From the NCBI RefSeq assembly GCF_008698235.1, contig NZ_PEBH01000003.1, forward strand, positions 159,613 through 223,612: 64,000 nt of DNA. Reading direction: 5' to 3'. The position numbers were made by a program, and so were the translations under genes. Origin of the DNA: Bifidobacterium rousetti. Its GTDB lineage: Bacteria; Actinomycetota; Actinomycetes; Actinomycetales; Bifidobacteriaceae. The notes beneath the pieces were generated by a model, which saw nothing but the letters and a program-made list of their open reading frames with translations, was not told where the DNA came from and searched no databases. Positions 1-10,000 of the stretch are shown in pieces. The stretch's first letter is position 1, and each line of letters begins with the position of its first letter.

Positions 1-322
1 GCGTGTGCGGGGCGAACGACGGCAACGGCCAGTACTACGGCGGCGGCTACGGATCATCCCCGCGTGTGCGGGGCGAACGCCTTGGCGGCGTTGAGGTCGG
101 CCTGCGAGGTCGGATCATCCCCGCGTGTGCGGGGCGAACGACGGCAACGGCCAGTACTACGGCGGCGGCTACGGATCATCCCCGCGTGTGCGGGGCGAAC
201 AGGGTCAGGCGCTCCTTGAGGCGGATCGCGACCGGATCATCCCCGCGTGTGCGGGGCGAACCATGCTCCAACGCAAAGCCTACGCCGCCGGAGCGGATCA
301 TCCCCGCGTGTGCGGGGCGAAC
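1..322 (-). CRISPR. Type I-E CRISPR array, leader-proximal end; continues past the left edge
   Basis: Five complete 29-bp repeats lie at 50-78, 111-139, 172-200, 233-261 and 294-322, with part of a sixth at 1-17. The period is exactly 61 bp, so spacers are 32 nt. Read on the minus strand the repeat begins GTTCGCCCCGC and ends GCGGGGATGATCCG, an I-E type repeat with the usual short GC stem. The repeats are identical as far as seen. The cas operon is on the minus strand and ends just to the right, so the crRNA precursor should also be on the minus strand and the newest spacer is the one at 262-293. The spacers at 18-49 and 140-171 are identical. Confidence 0.97.
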
Positions 323-477
323 AGTCTGATTTTATGCCGAAATGGCGACTGCTTGTTCACTGAAAAAATCGATTCGCACAGTCGTTTCCTGTCAGCTCCG
401 GCAACTCAATATTCAATACGCAATGCTCAGCTCAATGCTCAATACGTGATGTATCCAACATATCAACAAACGCGCCG
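323..477 (-). promoter_or_regulatory. CRISPR leader between cas2 and the first repeat
   Basis: This 155-bp stretch between the cas2 stop and the first repeat is clearly more AT-rich than its surroundings and has no convincing gene. It contains short direct repeats (CAATGCTCA twice and TCAATACG twice, around 408-450) and an A-run near 362. Its position, downstream of cas2 and upstream of the newest repeat in the direction of transcription, is that of an I-E leader carrying the array promoter and integration signals. No individual promoter element is assigned. Confidence 0.7.
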
Positions 478-828
478 TCAGCGTCCGAACCTGCGATACC
501 GGGACGCCTTGCTCCATCCGGTTTTCCGTGCTCCGTTCCGCCGTTGCTGCTGGCTTGTATTCGGTCGCATAATCAATTCCAATCCCTCATAGTCCACTGG
601 CTCCCATTCCTGACCATGGGTACGGAACTCCAACCCCTGTTCATTATCGGACGGGAAGACCATTATGGCCCGACCTGTTCCGATATTGTCCAGAATCTGC
701 TCCCACAGCAGCGATCGAACGCGCGCGGTCACCTTGCCCACGTAAACGCCGGGCGAGATCTCAAACAGCCATCGAGTCAAATGCCCGCGCAATTTGGGCG
801 GGGCAACGGTCAATACGATGACTACCAT
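478..828 (-). CDS. cas2: CRISPR-associated protein Cas2, I-E type
   Basis: This 116-residue protein is the last gene of the cas operon. It opens with MVVIVLTVAPPKLRGHLTRW, followed by an SPGVYVG motif and a VRSLLWEQI segment, all typical of Cas2e. In the I-E family Cas2 forms the dimeric core of the Cas1-Cas2 integrase that inserts new spacers at the leader end; nuclease activity is not needed for integration. The start overlaps the cas1 stop by 7 nt, which suggests translational coupling. About 25 residues past the core are rich in Arg and Gln and have no recognised function. Confidence 0.95.
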   Translation of the reverse strand: MVVIVLTVAPPKLRGHLTRWLFEISPGVYVGKVTARVRSLLWEQILDNIGTGRAIMVFPSDNEQGLEFRTHGQEWEPVDYEGLELIMRPNTSQQQRRNGARKTGWSKASRYRRFGR

Positions 829-1871
829 TCCACCTCCTCGTGGAATTCCTCATATGCGTCATATACGTCCATGTCATCGCCGTCGCTGGCGTCACCGGTC
901 GACTGCGGTTCCGAAGAGTAATTCCGCCCGCTTTCCCGATACCCGGAAGCTCCCGCCCACAACTGCGTAGTGATATCCTCCACCTCCAGATGGTCGGTTT
1001 CCTCCTCCTCGTCAGTCAGCAACAATGAGCGGACATCCTTAACGCATCTTTGCAGGAATTTCCCGTCTTTCATCCGATCTCGCACACCTCGGCGGGCTGC
1101 GGTGGAGACATCCGCCACTTGGTCGGCCACCAGATCGAATGCCAAGGGAATCGTGATATCGACCTTGTACAAATCCGCGATGTCGTATACGAAACTGCGT
1201 TCGTTTCTCGCATGGACAAAGCCCAATCCCGGTGAACAGCCCAAGGCGACGATCACCGCATGAACCACACCGTATAAGGCGGTGTTCGCGGCGGATAGCG
1301 CCCTGTTCACCTCATCGGCGTCATCGAAATCGGTCACCTTGTATGACCGGCCGCTCCAGGGAACTCCAGTTCTCGCCGACTCACGCTCATACGCACGCCG
1401 TACGCGAGTGCCCTCCTTTCCCAGCAACTGCTGCATGGTAAGACCATCGGTCTTCTCATCGGGAAAACGCATCGCGTACATACGTCGCGCCACCTTGACG
1501 CGCGACCGCTCCGATGACACCAAACGGGCCTGAGCTTCCAGCAATCGCGTCGATTGGGCGAGAGACACCCCATGACAGTAGTAGCGGACCCCACGCTCTC
1601 CGACCCATATGCAGGTCGACCGTGATTCAGCCAACAGGCAGATGGCAGCATAGGTGATATTGCTGCCGGGGCCGAGCATCAGCACGCTCAACGCGGCCGC
1701 CGGCACATGTACGGTGCCCCGCGAATCGGTAATCGTCACGGCATTGTCCGCACGGTTCACCACGCAATGTTCCGCGTACAGGAACGTCAATCGGTCCTGT
1801 ACGCGGACCAACGACGGCAATGACGGCGGCCGTACGCCCGGCACGGCGGTCACATCCTTGCCTCTCCACAT
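822..1871 (-). CDS. cas1: CRISPR-associated integrase Cas1, I-E type, with an acidic C-terminal tail
   Basis: This 349-residue protein is the catalytic subunit of the spacer-integration complex. The expected metal-binding residues are visible: Glu153 in LLGKEGT, His220 in GFVHARN, and Asp230 and Asp233 in YDIADLYK, each 12 positions later than in E. coli Cas1. The first ~18 residues overlap the end of cas6 by 22 nt, so the true start may be a few codons later. The last ~45 residues are an acidic, Ser-rich tail (DASDGDDMDVYDAYEEFHEE) that E. coli Cas1 (about 305 residues) lacks. The tail is read in frame up to the cas2 overlap. Whether it has a role in adaptation is unknown. Confidence 0.95.
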   Translation of the reverse strand: MWRGKDVTAVPGVRPPSLPSLVRVQDRLTFLYAEHCVVNRADNAVTITDSRGTVHVPAAALSVLMLGPGSNITYAAICLLAESRSTCIWVGERGVRYYCHGVSLAQSTRLLEAQARLVSSERSRVKVARRMYAMRFPDEKTDGLTMQQLLGKEGTRVRRAYERESARTGVPWSGRSYKVTDFDDADEVNRALSAANTALYGVVHAVIVALGCSPGLGFVHARNERSFVYDIADLYKVDITIPLAFDLVADQVADVSTAARRGVRDRMKDGKFLQRCVKDVRSLLLTDEEEETDHLEVEDITTQLWAGASGYRESGRNYSSEPQSTGDASDGDDMDVYDAYEEFHEEVEW

Positions 1872-2536
1872 TGATTATCGGCCAACGGGACCAAGGTCAT
1901 CAATCCGAATCCATATCCCTTCGCCCTGCCGATGCCTTCGACGAGCGCACGACGCAACAGATCCGGATCATCAACGACAAGGACTCCGTCAAACGTCGCC
2001 GACGCCAACGTCACCGAGGATCCCTTGCGGTTGAACCGTATTTTGCGTGATTCCCGTACCACCACCTCAGGCATTTCCAACCGATTGATCGGCATGTGGA
2101 AACCCGCTCGTCGCGCCTGTTTGAACAGCCACTCCTGCTGATCCTCGATGTTCAGGATGCCTTCGCGTCTGCCACGCTGTCCATGTTGACCGGATGGTTC
2201 GGAATGGGTTGGATTCGCCTTGAAGCGGAATCCCCATTCCTGCCCGGTTTCCAGTCGTTCAAGAAAAGGTTCATATGAGCATGTCGCGATGGAGGATGAA
2301 GGTACGCCCAATTCCTCGGACAACACCTGCTTATCCGGAGCGACCGAGGCGACGATATACATCCTGCTCAGGGATCCATTCCGTCCCGCATCCAATCTCC
2401 ACAGCACCCTCGAGGCGCCCGTCCGATCCGGATCGACGGAACGGGCCACGATGGCATGCAGTCGTTCCAACGACGCCATCGCATAGGCGGCACGTCGGTG
2501 CCGGGAATCGATGATGATCCTGCTGAATTCGGTCAT
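1850..2536 (-). CDS. cas6e: Cas6e (Cse3) pre-crRNA endonuclease
   Basis: This 228-residue protein is the RNase that cuts the repeat hairpin to make mature crRNA and stays bound as part of Cascade. A His at residue 27 (ERLHAIVA) matches the position of the family's catalytic histidine. The C-terminal Gly-rich stretch (GIGRAKGYGFGLMTL) is the signature loop of Cas6 RAMP folds. It starts in a 4-nt overlap with the end of cas5e, so the two are probably translationally coupled. Length is close to normal for the family. Confidence 0.95.
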   Translation of the reverse strand: MTEFSRIIIDSRHRRAAYAMASLERLHAIVARSVDPDRTGASRVLWRLDAGRNGSLSRMYIVASVAPDKQVLSEELGVPSSSIATCSYEPFLERLETGQEWGFRFKANPTHSEPSGQHGQRGRREGILNIEDQQEWLFKQARRAGFHMPINRLEMPEVVVRESRKIRFNRKGSSVTLASATFDGVLVVDDPDLLRRALVEGIGRAKGYGFGLMTLVPLADNQCGEARM

Positions 2537-3369
2537 AGCTCCTCCGTATCCGCACCCGTGTCCACGCCGCTGACCGTCTCGAAAAACATGTCATCGTCGA
2601 ATGCCGTGTTCCGCACCTCGCCTGATTCCCGCTCCTCAGACGACCCAGACGGCCCAGACGGCTCACCGTCGGCGACATCGATATGAACCGTCGGCTGAGG
2701 CGGAATCCCACCACCAAGACGCATATATCGACGTAATGTCCAATCGCGTCGTCTCGGATCGAAGCTGACCGGTTGGTCGCGCAACTCGTCCACGAACCCG
2801 TTGGCTGTTCCCTCTTCAACCGTCGGCTCGACCACGATGGACAACATTCGGAGATTCCCAAGACCGCCACGCCGCAGTACCGAACGCTGATAGCGTTCCG
2901 ACGCACGCCACGGCGCATGACGCAACGCATCCTCCAGACCTTCGTCCGTCAGCCACGTCTGAATCGGCCCGTCAGGTGGGCATGACCGGCGCCCCAGGAA
3001 GAGCTGATAGTAGGGAGCGGCCAGCGCCTGTCGGTACGATTCCAATTCCTCTCCGTCCGCGCTTTCCAATGCGACGAGGAACACTGCATCCTGCAAGTAG
3101 TACCGTCGCGACAACGGAAGCATGTCCCCGTTATCCATACGCGCCGTCTGGAAATCGGACATCAGCGTACCAGGCTGATCGATACGCACACCGAACCGCA
3201 ATCCCATGAAACGTTCCAACGACTCGTCCCGTTTGACGCCCAACGCGGCGGCGACCATGCCAATGACGCCGCTTTTGGTCGGGCACATCTCGGTCTCACG
3301 TCTGGTGAAACGGCTGCTGGACCCCCAGGACTGCATGGGAGCCGCCAATCGCATCAGCAATACCGGCAT
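2533..3369 (-). CDS. cas5e: Cas5e Cascade subunit with an acidic C-terminal extension
   Basis: This 278-residue RAMP protein binds the 5' handle of the crRNA in Cascade. The N-terminus (MPVLLMRLAAPMQSWG, then RRETEMCPTKSGVIGM) is diagnostic of Cas5e. Residues from about 232 onward form an extra Ser/Glu/Asp-rich tail absent from the E. coli protein (about 225 residues). The gene follows cas7e with a 3-nt gap. Together with Cas1 this is the second protein of the operon with an acidic tail. Confidence 0.94.
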   Translation of the reverse strand: MPVLLMRLAAPMQSWGSSSRFTRRETEMCPTKSGVIGMVAAALGVKRDESLERFMGLRFGVRIDQPGTLMSDFQTARMDNGDMLPLSRRYYLQDAVFLVALESADGEELESYRQALAAPYYQLFLGRRSCPPDGPIQTWLTDEGLEDALRHAPWRASERYQRSVLRRGGLGNLRMLSIVVEPTVEEGTANGFVDELRDQPVSFDPRRRDWTLRRYMRLGGGIPPQPTVHIDVADGEPSGPSGSSEERESGEVRNTAFDDDMFFETVSGVDTGADTEEL

Positions 3370-3372
3370 GGC

Positions 3373-4569
3373 TCACTCCTGCGTCGAGCGATCCTGCGTC
3401 AGTCGATCGCTCACGACCTGTTCAACGTCCGCGACCAGTTCCCTCAGGGAGATGGGCCCCTCCCCTTCACCGAGCAGTTCATCCGCGGCCGCGGTAGCGT
3501 CTCCGACGCGCACGACCCACGTATGCACCGGATTGATGCCGTAAGCCTTATCCACGTCCTGCTCCCGGCGAACCAACGCCTCGGTCGCATGCTGAACGTA
3601 GCTGGGAGCAACAGGCCGTTCGAACGCCCCGACCAGATTCACCGCCTGGGTGTCACGCAGGTTGACCACTACGAGATCAGGCAGCGTGCCGTGCGCGAAA
3701 GTATTGATCTTGCCTTGCGGCATGCTGGTGATGAATGCCTGGACGAAAGCCGCGACCGCCTTGGCCGTCGCCGCTCCATCACCCAAAGTGTCATACAGAC
3801 GATCGGCATCGACGTTCGCGTACCGGTAGAAGGTCGCGGCGTTGAATTCGATCTGCCCGATCATCGCGGCTCCGGCGTCACCGGCCTCGTCCTCGCTGCG
3901 GGTTTTCCTGTCGTCCACGGCGGTGAAGAAATCCGATTCGGAATCGACCGCCTGCACGCTGATCGCATGGGCGACCTGAGCGCAGGCGTCAACGTTCAGA
4001 TCGGCATCGTCGGCGACCATGCGGCCGAACAACGCCACGTCGATGGATCGATCGTCGGAGACGATAGCCTTGATGGCCTTCCTGTCTCCCTTGATGGCCT
4101 TGGCGGCGTCTCCCGTGTCCAACGCCTTGACTGCCAGATCGGCCAGCCGATCGTATTGACGATTGCCGAGAAACAGCAGATACTGCGACTGCTTGGCACG
4201 ATCGTCATCCGAATCATCGGCGCTCTTCCTTCGGGGTTTTTCCAGTTTGATGCCGGCTCCGTTGTGCAGAACGTTTTCGGCGAGTTCATTTGCCTGCGCA
4301 ATGTCCAGCTCCGGGCGACGCTGCACGATGCGTCCCGCCAGCTCTTCGACGACGTGTTTCGTGCGCACGCCCAGATCCTTCGGATCGACCAAATCTTCGA
4401 ATAACTTGCGCGTGGGACGCTTCCACGCCTGACTGGAGACTCGCGCCCGGGTCACTCCACCGTATTCAACCGTTTTGGGACTGCCGGTATCGTCGCGGTT
4501 GAGATTGCCTGCGGCGGTCGTTTCCAGCGCGTGGATTTCGATGATGGTGCGGTTGCCGATAGTGGTCAT
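3373..4569 (-). CDS. cas7e: Cas7e Cascade backbone subunit
   Basis: This protein (398 residues from the chosen start) polymerises along the crRNA as the Cascade backbone. The N-terminal IEIHALETTAAGNLNRDD and RVSSQAWKR segments match the family's conserved start, where the usual form is a LNRDD motif followed by R(V/I)SSQ. An ATG 69 nt further upstream is open in the same frame, but it falls inside the end of cse2. The ATG at 4569 has a strong ribosome-binding site (GGAAGGA, 6 nt upstream) and puts the conserved sequence at the N-terminus, so I use it. Confidence 0.94.
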   Translation of the reverse strand: MTTIGNRTIIEIHALETTAAGNLNRDDTGSPKTVEYGGVTRARVSSQAWKRPTRKLFEDLVDPKDLGVRTKHVVEELAGRIVQRRPELDIAQANELAENVLHNGAGIKLEKPRRKSADDSDDDRAKQSQYLLFLGNRQYDRLADLAVKALDTGDAAKAIKGDRKAIKAIVSDDRSIDVALFGRMVADDADLNVDACAQVAHAISVQAVDSESDFFTAVDDRKTRSEDEAGDAGAAMIGQIEFNAATFYRYANVDADRLYDTLGDGAATAKAVAAFVQAFITSMPQGKINTFAHGTLPDLVVVNLRDTQAVNLVGAFERPVAPSYVQHATEALVRREQDVDKAYGINPVHTWVVRVGDATAAADELLGEGEGPISLRELVADVEQVVSDRLTQDRSTQE

Positions 4570-4601
4570 GATTCTTCCTTCCAATGCTGTCGCAACGATT
4601 G

Positions 4602-4642
4602 GTTGTTGCCATCGTTTAGTTGTTGTAGTTGTTGCCATCGTT
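4602..4642. repeat. Direct repeat at the cse2-cas7e junction
   Basis: The 15-bp sequence GTTGTTGCCATCGTT occurs at 4602-4616 and again at 4628-4642. It spans the cse2 stop codon, so it sets the Asn-rich last residues of Cse2 and the first part of the 46-nt spacer before cas7e. A local tandem duplication is the simplest explanation. Confidence 0.85.
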
Positions 4643-5329
4643 GATTGTGTCGTTGGTTTTCTGCGCTCCTACATACCCGCGTTGGAAGTCGCGCCCCCAC
4701 CGCAGCCGGACCCGATTGGCGGATTCCCTGCCGGACCGCAATCCCAGCAGATCCTGCGCGAACATCCCGTAGTTGATGGCGATATGTTCACGCTTGAGCA
4801 AACTGATCAGATCCCTTGCGTGCCGGATGAGTTCCTTCCACCCATTCGAGGTCTGCAGCTGAGCGAATCGGCTGCGGATGCCCTTCTCATTGAAGTTCCC
4901 GTATGCCATACGCCCTATCGCGTATCCGAGGGAGACGTTCGACTCCGTATACATCGGCATATCGTGGATCGATTGCTGATGCGCCGCGAACAAGGTGATC
5001 GCCGCATAGGCCGCACGTTCACGAGCAGTCGGCTCCCCAGTGGCAGAAGATCGGGAACCGACGATATCGGGATCATCCGTTTCGGGCAATGTCCATGCGA
5101 GAAGACTCGGATCGTCGCCGATTTCCCGTCCGACACCATGGCGCAGCTTCGCTATCGCAGCGGTTGCAAGGGGATCATCACCCATATATCCCTTCCGACC
5201 GCCGCCCGATGATGGCTGACGACCAGTCATCAAGGTGACGACCTGTCTGGAAACCCAACTTCCGAAAGGTGTCAGTCTCGTTTCCCGTGACCGCTCCCGG
5301 CTTCGTTGTTCGATGTCTTGTCGTTCCAT
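4616..5329 (-). CDS. cse2: Cse2 (CasB) Cascade small subunit
   Basis: This 237-residue protein is the dimeric 'small subunit' lining the inner side of I-E Cascade, where it stabilises the target DNA strands. The family features present are a helical, Arg-rich middle with AYAAITLFAAHQQS, the SLGYAIGR segment and the C-terminal NYGMFAQDLLGL motif. It starts 3 nt after cse1 ends. The last residues (NDGNNYNN) are low complexity because of the 15-bp repeat at the junction. Confidence 0.93.
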   Translation of the reverse strand: MERQDIEQRSRERSRETRLTPFGSWVSRQVVTLMTGRQPSSGGGRKGYMGDDPLATAAIAKLRHGVGREIGDDPSLLAWTLPETDDPDIVGSRSSATGEPTARERAAYAAITLFAAHQQSIHDMPMYTESNVSLGYAIGRMAYGNFNEKGIRSRFAQLQTSNGWKELIRHARDLISLLKREHIAINYGMFAQDLLGLRSGRESANRVRLRWGRDFQRGYVGAQKTNDTINDGNNYNN

Positions 5330-5332
5330 GGA

Positions 5333-7030
5333 TCATTCTCCTTCGTTGGGGACAACCGGAATAAGCCTGCGGATCTTGTTCCTGTACCAGTTCTCCGCGG
5401 CGGCCACGCTGTAGTATGTCGTGGTCGCGACGCCGGTTTTGGGATTCTTGAAGGTGACGGCGCGACCCACAATCGCCTGTGATGGCGCCGCCGCCGCGAG
5501 CCGGCCGCCGAGCTCCAGCAAGGTGCGACGTGCGGTCGCGTTCCATTCCCGCTCCGCGCTTTCCGGATCCTTCCCGGAATCGAGGCCGCCCACCCATTGG
5601 CGGAACACGGTATCGAACGTGGCGTACCCCGCCTCCCCTGCCTGACGGCGGAACGGTTCCGAGGGAAGCCCCGCCGCGTTGGCGATGTTCCCCGCCAGAT
5701 TGCACAGCTCCCTGATGCCGTCGTCCACCATTGCCACCGCCTGACACACCGCCTGCCCCAGCTGCGGAACTTGTGAGGACAACACCAGCAGATGCAGATC
5801 GAGCACGTCGTCCACCGTGGCGTCGACCACGGCTTCGTTGCTGCCGTACTCGACGCCGAAGGCGTGCAGACGAACCGGCAGATCATTGATACGAACTTTG
5901 TCGGACAGCCATCGTAGCGTCAGCGGGCGCAAAGTTTCGGCAGGCCCATCGCCATGTGCTTGCTCGTACTGTTCACCGATGACCAATGTGGGAAGTCCCC
6001 TCCACAGCGCCCGTTCGGGATCATGTTTACGGGGCATATACACCACCGGCATCTTCAATGCCTTCTGCTGCGGCTCACTTCGCCGCCACGCGGTCATAGT
6101 CTCATCCATGTTGGCGTTCTGCGGTTTCAGACGATCGCCGTTGCAGATGAGCGCACCAGTGACGGTCTCGCCATCGTGCGCCAGCAGCATGCGTCGCGAC
6201 TGCCAGGTCATCAGTGTCACAGGGCCATGGAAGTAGGAGGTGCCCCCCGTCCTTTCCTGCGGCTGGTCGTATCCGATCTCAGCCGATTCCGACAACGTCG
6301 GACGCTCCCATACCGGTACATCGAGCGCGTCACTCCACCCGGCATCGGGGTTATCGATGCCGAACACCTCGGAACCCACGTAGTTCAATATCAGCGTCTG
6401 CCACAGGTTCTCCCCCTCAACCAGATATCCGCCCAGATGCCCGGACCAGGCCACACCGATCGGATAGCCTTTGCCTCCCTTGACGCGAGGATCACCGACG
6501 GCGCCCGATTTAATGCCGGAAGGGTCAAACGCCTGATCGGTCACCAACCATCTGGCGGCTTCCGCGGCGCCCATCGTCGAAAGCCCCGTTCCACTGCGCG
6601 TGGTGAAGAACGGCGCCCCGGACGGGGCATCCAGCACCAGTCGCTCCAATCCGAACATCTCGTTTTTGGCGGTATGCAGCCCCGCCACCTGGTAGAACGG
6701 CGCATCGTCGTCGAACAAATCGAAACGATGCCGGTATGCCGAGCAATACTCCGACAATGCCTCCTGTACCGAGGAATCACGAGGACCGGCATCAAACAAC
6801 GCATACCATTGGTCGACCGATGGATTATGGCCGAACGTCGCGTATACGATGGCGATCAGCAATCTGGTCAGCGCGAAACGCTGCAGGGGCATATCCCCGT
6901 CAATGCCCCGAATCAGATCAGCCTGCTCGAAGACCTCCCTGATCGACAGTTGCCGATGCGACCCATCGGTCATGACGACAAGAAGCCATGGCCGATCCAT
7001 GAGATTGAATGAAACGTCAGTTGCGGACAT
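5333..7030 (-). CDS. cse1: Cse1 (CasA) Cascade large subunit
   Basis: This 565-residue subunit recognises the PAM and recruits Cas3. Recognisable family segments are the N-terminal FNLMDRPWLLV, the PFYQVAGLHTAKNEMFGL region, SRTGTGLSTMG-like residues near 170 and the C-terminal helical domain with a YYSVAAAENWYRNKIRRL end. It overlaps the end of cas3 by 14 nt. It is somewhat longer than the E. coli protein (502 residues). Confidence 0.94.
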   Translation of the reverse strand: MSATDVSFNLMDRPWLLVVMTDGSHRQLSIREVFEQADLIRGIDGDMPLQRFALTRLLIAIVYATFGHNPSVDQWYALFDAGPRDSSVQEALSEYCSAYRHRFDLFDDDAPFYQVAGLHTAKNEMFGLERLVLDAPSGAPFFTTRSGTGLSTMGAAEAARWLVTDQAFDPSGIKSGAVGDPRVKGGKGYPIGVAWSGHLGGYLVEGENLWQTLILNYVGSEVFGIDNPDAGWSDALDVPVWERPTLSESAEIGYDQPQERTGGTSYFHGPVTLMTWQSRRMLLAHDGETVTGALICNGDRLKPQNANMDETMTAWRRSEPQQKALKMPVVYMPRKHDPERALWRGLPTLVIGEQYEQAHGDGPAETLRPLTLRWLSDKVRINDLPVRLHAFGVEYGSNEAVVDATVDDVLDLHLLVLSSQVPQLGQAVCQAVAMVDDGIRELCNLAGNIANAAGLPSEPFRRQAGEAGYATFDTVFRQWVGGLDSGKDPESAEREWNATARRTLLELGGRLAAAAPSQAIVGRAVTFKNPKTGVATTTYYSVAAAENWYRNKIRRLIPVVPNEGE

Positions 7031-10000
7031 CCGCCTGCCATCCTTTCTCCTTCGAATAGTGAATGGTCAGTGCCGTATAGTTTATTATGTCACCGCCATC
7101 ATTCTTTTGGGGGATTTCATAGGCGGCACTTCCCTGATCGTCCAATGCGACCAACAGTTGGCCCGCAAGACCGCGGTCGGCCTGCATGTAGTCGTACCAG
7201 CGTTCGGGAACGGCCGCCTCCATGGCGCCGATCACCGAATCAAGATTCAGATAACCCAATGAGGTTCGACTCAACGCGATCGAGCACGAGAGGATGTCAC
7301 GCACCTGACGGCGGCTCAGAGACGCCACTCCGTTGGGCAGCGGCTCTTCGTCGGGGAAATCTCCCCATGCCGGCAACGACAGTTCCCCGTCGTGCTGCTG
7401 CAGCACGATGACCTCGAACGAATCCTCTCCTTCTCGCACCCCGGCGCGTGCGGCGCGTTCCGTGCCGGTTCCCGGAGCTTCGGGATCGGATACGCCCTCG
7501 CGCAGCCAATTGTTCAAGTCGAATGGCTGATCGGCGTATTGGGGCTGGAAGATCCTGAATCGGCTCGCCGTGTTCCGGCTGCTTCTCATGTCCTCCTCCA
7601 TTGCCGCCATCGACTCGATCTCACCATGCCGACCCTGCCTCCATGATTCCCGACAAATCGGATCGCGGCCGTATACGGTCTGCACCAACCGGGGTATGTC
7701 CCCCGGTACGTTCACCTGTCGAGTCTTGCCGGGTTCGACGCCCAGCGCCGATAGGGAACGCAGCAACAGACACCGCTGATAGACATTGCATATTCCAGAG
7801 GCAAATTCCGGTGGATCGCCCGAACTCCATTTGGCGATTCCGGTGATGGCGAGTGCGGCTTTGCGCAGCGGCTCCGGCCGGTCGCATTCCCCCTCACCTC
7901 GATGATGGCGATGCAGACGCCCGGCACGCTGCAGAATCAGATCGATCGGGGCGATATCGGTGATCATCAGATCGAAATCCACATCCAGCGACTGCTCGAC
8001 GACCTGAGTCGCCACGACGATGCCGGTTCGCGATGACTGCGAACCATGTTTGCCGTATCGTGCGAGCAGTTCGCGGTCGATGCGCGCACGATCGCAGGCG
8101 AGGAACCGGGAATGCGCCAGCATGATGTCGACATCGCGCCCCATCTCCTGCCGCAGCATCTGATAAGTGGACTGGGCGCGGGAGACCGTGTCGCGGATGA
8201 CCACCGCACAACCACCGTCGCGCAGCTTTTCCCTGAGTGTTCGGACCAGCACATCATCGTCATCCGTCAGCATCGACACGTCGATGTCGATGGCGCGGCC
8301 CGACGGCTTCGGCGTCGACGGCTCATGCACCCGAGATGCCGTCGCCAACGAGATCAGCGGATATCGCAGATCGACCGCATCGGAGCCATCCACCGGCGTC
8401 TGCACGGTTCCTTTCCTCGGATGGTCACGATGCGGCAACGTCGAAACGCGGCCTCTCGAAGGCAGCCGTGATGGCAGTCTCGATGGCAGTCCTGAAGAAC
8501 GTTTTGGAGACAACTCAGGTTCGGTAGCCGCGTTGTCCGTCCTTGCCTGTGTCATTCCAGAGTCCATGGACTTCACGGCATTCGCGGCACGCGCACCATC
8601 GCGGTATGCCCGCAGGAATTCCTCGCGCCGCTCCTGCGGCAACGTCGCGCTGAGCATGATGACCGGAACTCCGTATGCGCCCAACCACGAGAGCACGGTC
8701 GTCATATAGACGTTCATATATGCGGTGTTGGAATGAATCTCATCCAGAATCACGACCTTGCCGGCGAGCGCAAGATGCCTGAGCACGACATATTTGCTTT
8801 TCAGTCCGGTCATCAATATCTGGTCGATGGTGCCGACGACAAAGCAGGAGAGATTGCCTCGTCGTCGTCCCGTCAGCCATGAGTTGACAACCGCCTGCAA
8901 GGCGGCGTGGCTGACATACGCGCTGTCGTGGCGGCCATGGCCGGGATCGTTATCATCGGTGTCGACGATTCCGATGGAAGGCACGTTCCAGACGGGATCG
9001 TCATCCAGACAACCGCCATCGTCGAACCATTGCTCGCGAAGCCGCTCGTAGTCGTCGTTGAGTTCGTTCTTGCCGTGCGCCAGATACAGGGATGCCGTTC
9101 CCGGCCGATTGTCGACCGGGAGCCGACTTATCCACGAGAGCACACGCGCGAACATGGCGTTGACCGTCGCCTGGCTCGGCAGGGCATAGTAGATTCCGCC
9201 GCAATGGAACCGGTTCGCGAGAATCTCAGCGGCGATCAATGCCGCTTCGGTTTTGCCCTCACCCATGTTGGCTTCGACGATCATCAATCCGGGGGATTCC
9301 ATGGTTTGTGCCAATCGCGCGGCTTCTCGCTGCACCGGGCGCAGACGAGCACCGGGTATGACGAATCGGTCGGCGAACATCTCGTCCGGGGAGAGTTCTG
9401 GCGTATGCGCATGCCACGGCTCGGGAAGACGCAGCATCCGCCATGCACGGCCCGCACGCCGAACCGGGTCAAAGGACACTTCGTCCGACATCCCCTCGTT
9501 CAAGGGGAACAGACGGCTGTCGCTGGCGATCCAGTCGGCCACGACCACCAGCGAGGTCAGGATGATCTGCGTCCGTCTTCTCATTGGACGGTTCTGAAGC
9601 GCTTGCAACGTCGGGATCGCACCCGTTGTGTCCGCCACCCAGTCCAGCAGTTCGTTGCGCACTGTGTTCCACGCATCATCGCCGATGAACTTGGCCATGC
9701 GATAGCTCGTTGAAGGATCCACAAGGTCCTTTTTCTCGTCTGTCAACGAGGTGCCGTGATGCCCTGCCACGACACACGCCATATCGTAGGCGAATGTTCC
9801 CGGCGCGACCGGGAATCCCTGTCTGCCGAACCATTCCAAAACAGCTACATACCCCACCAGTTCGTGACGATACGACGACCGCTCCCGGTCCACGGCGACG
9901 ATCGGATCGATACGCAGTCCCGTTCGCCTCGTCTCGTCCGCGAACCTTTCGCTTTGCACGACGAACGCCGGCGAGGCTTTGCCGATGTCATGGACCGAGG

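Noticed and set aside
18-293. Self-targeting spacers
   Set aside because: I saw no second match to any of the visible spacers elsewhere in the window. A genome search would be needed to exclude it fully.
3-592. Open frames with HPRVCGAN- and IIPACAGR-type repeats at the left end
   Set aside because: They are translations of the CRISPR repeats and spacers, with no ribosome-binding site and no family similarity.
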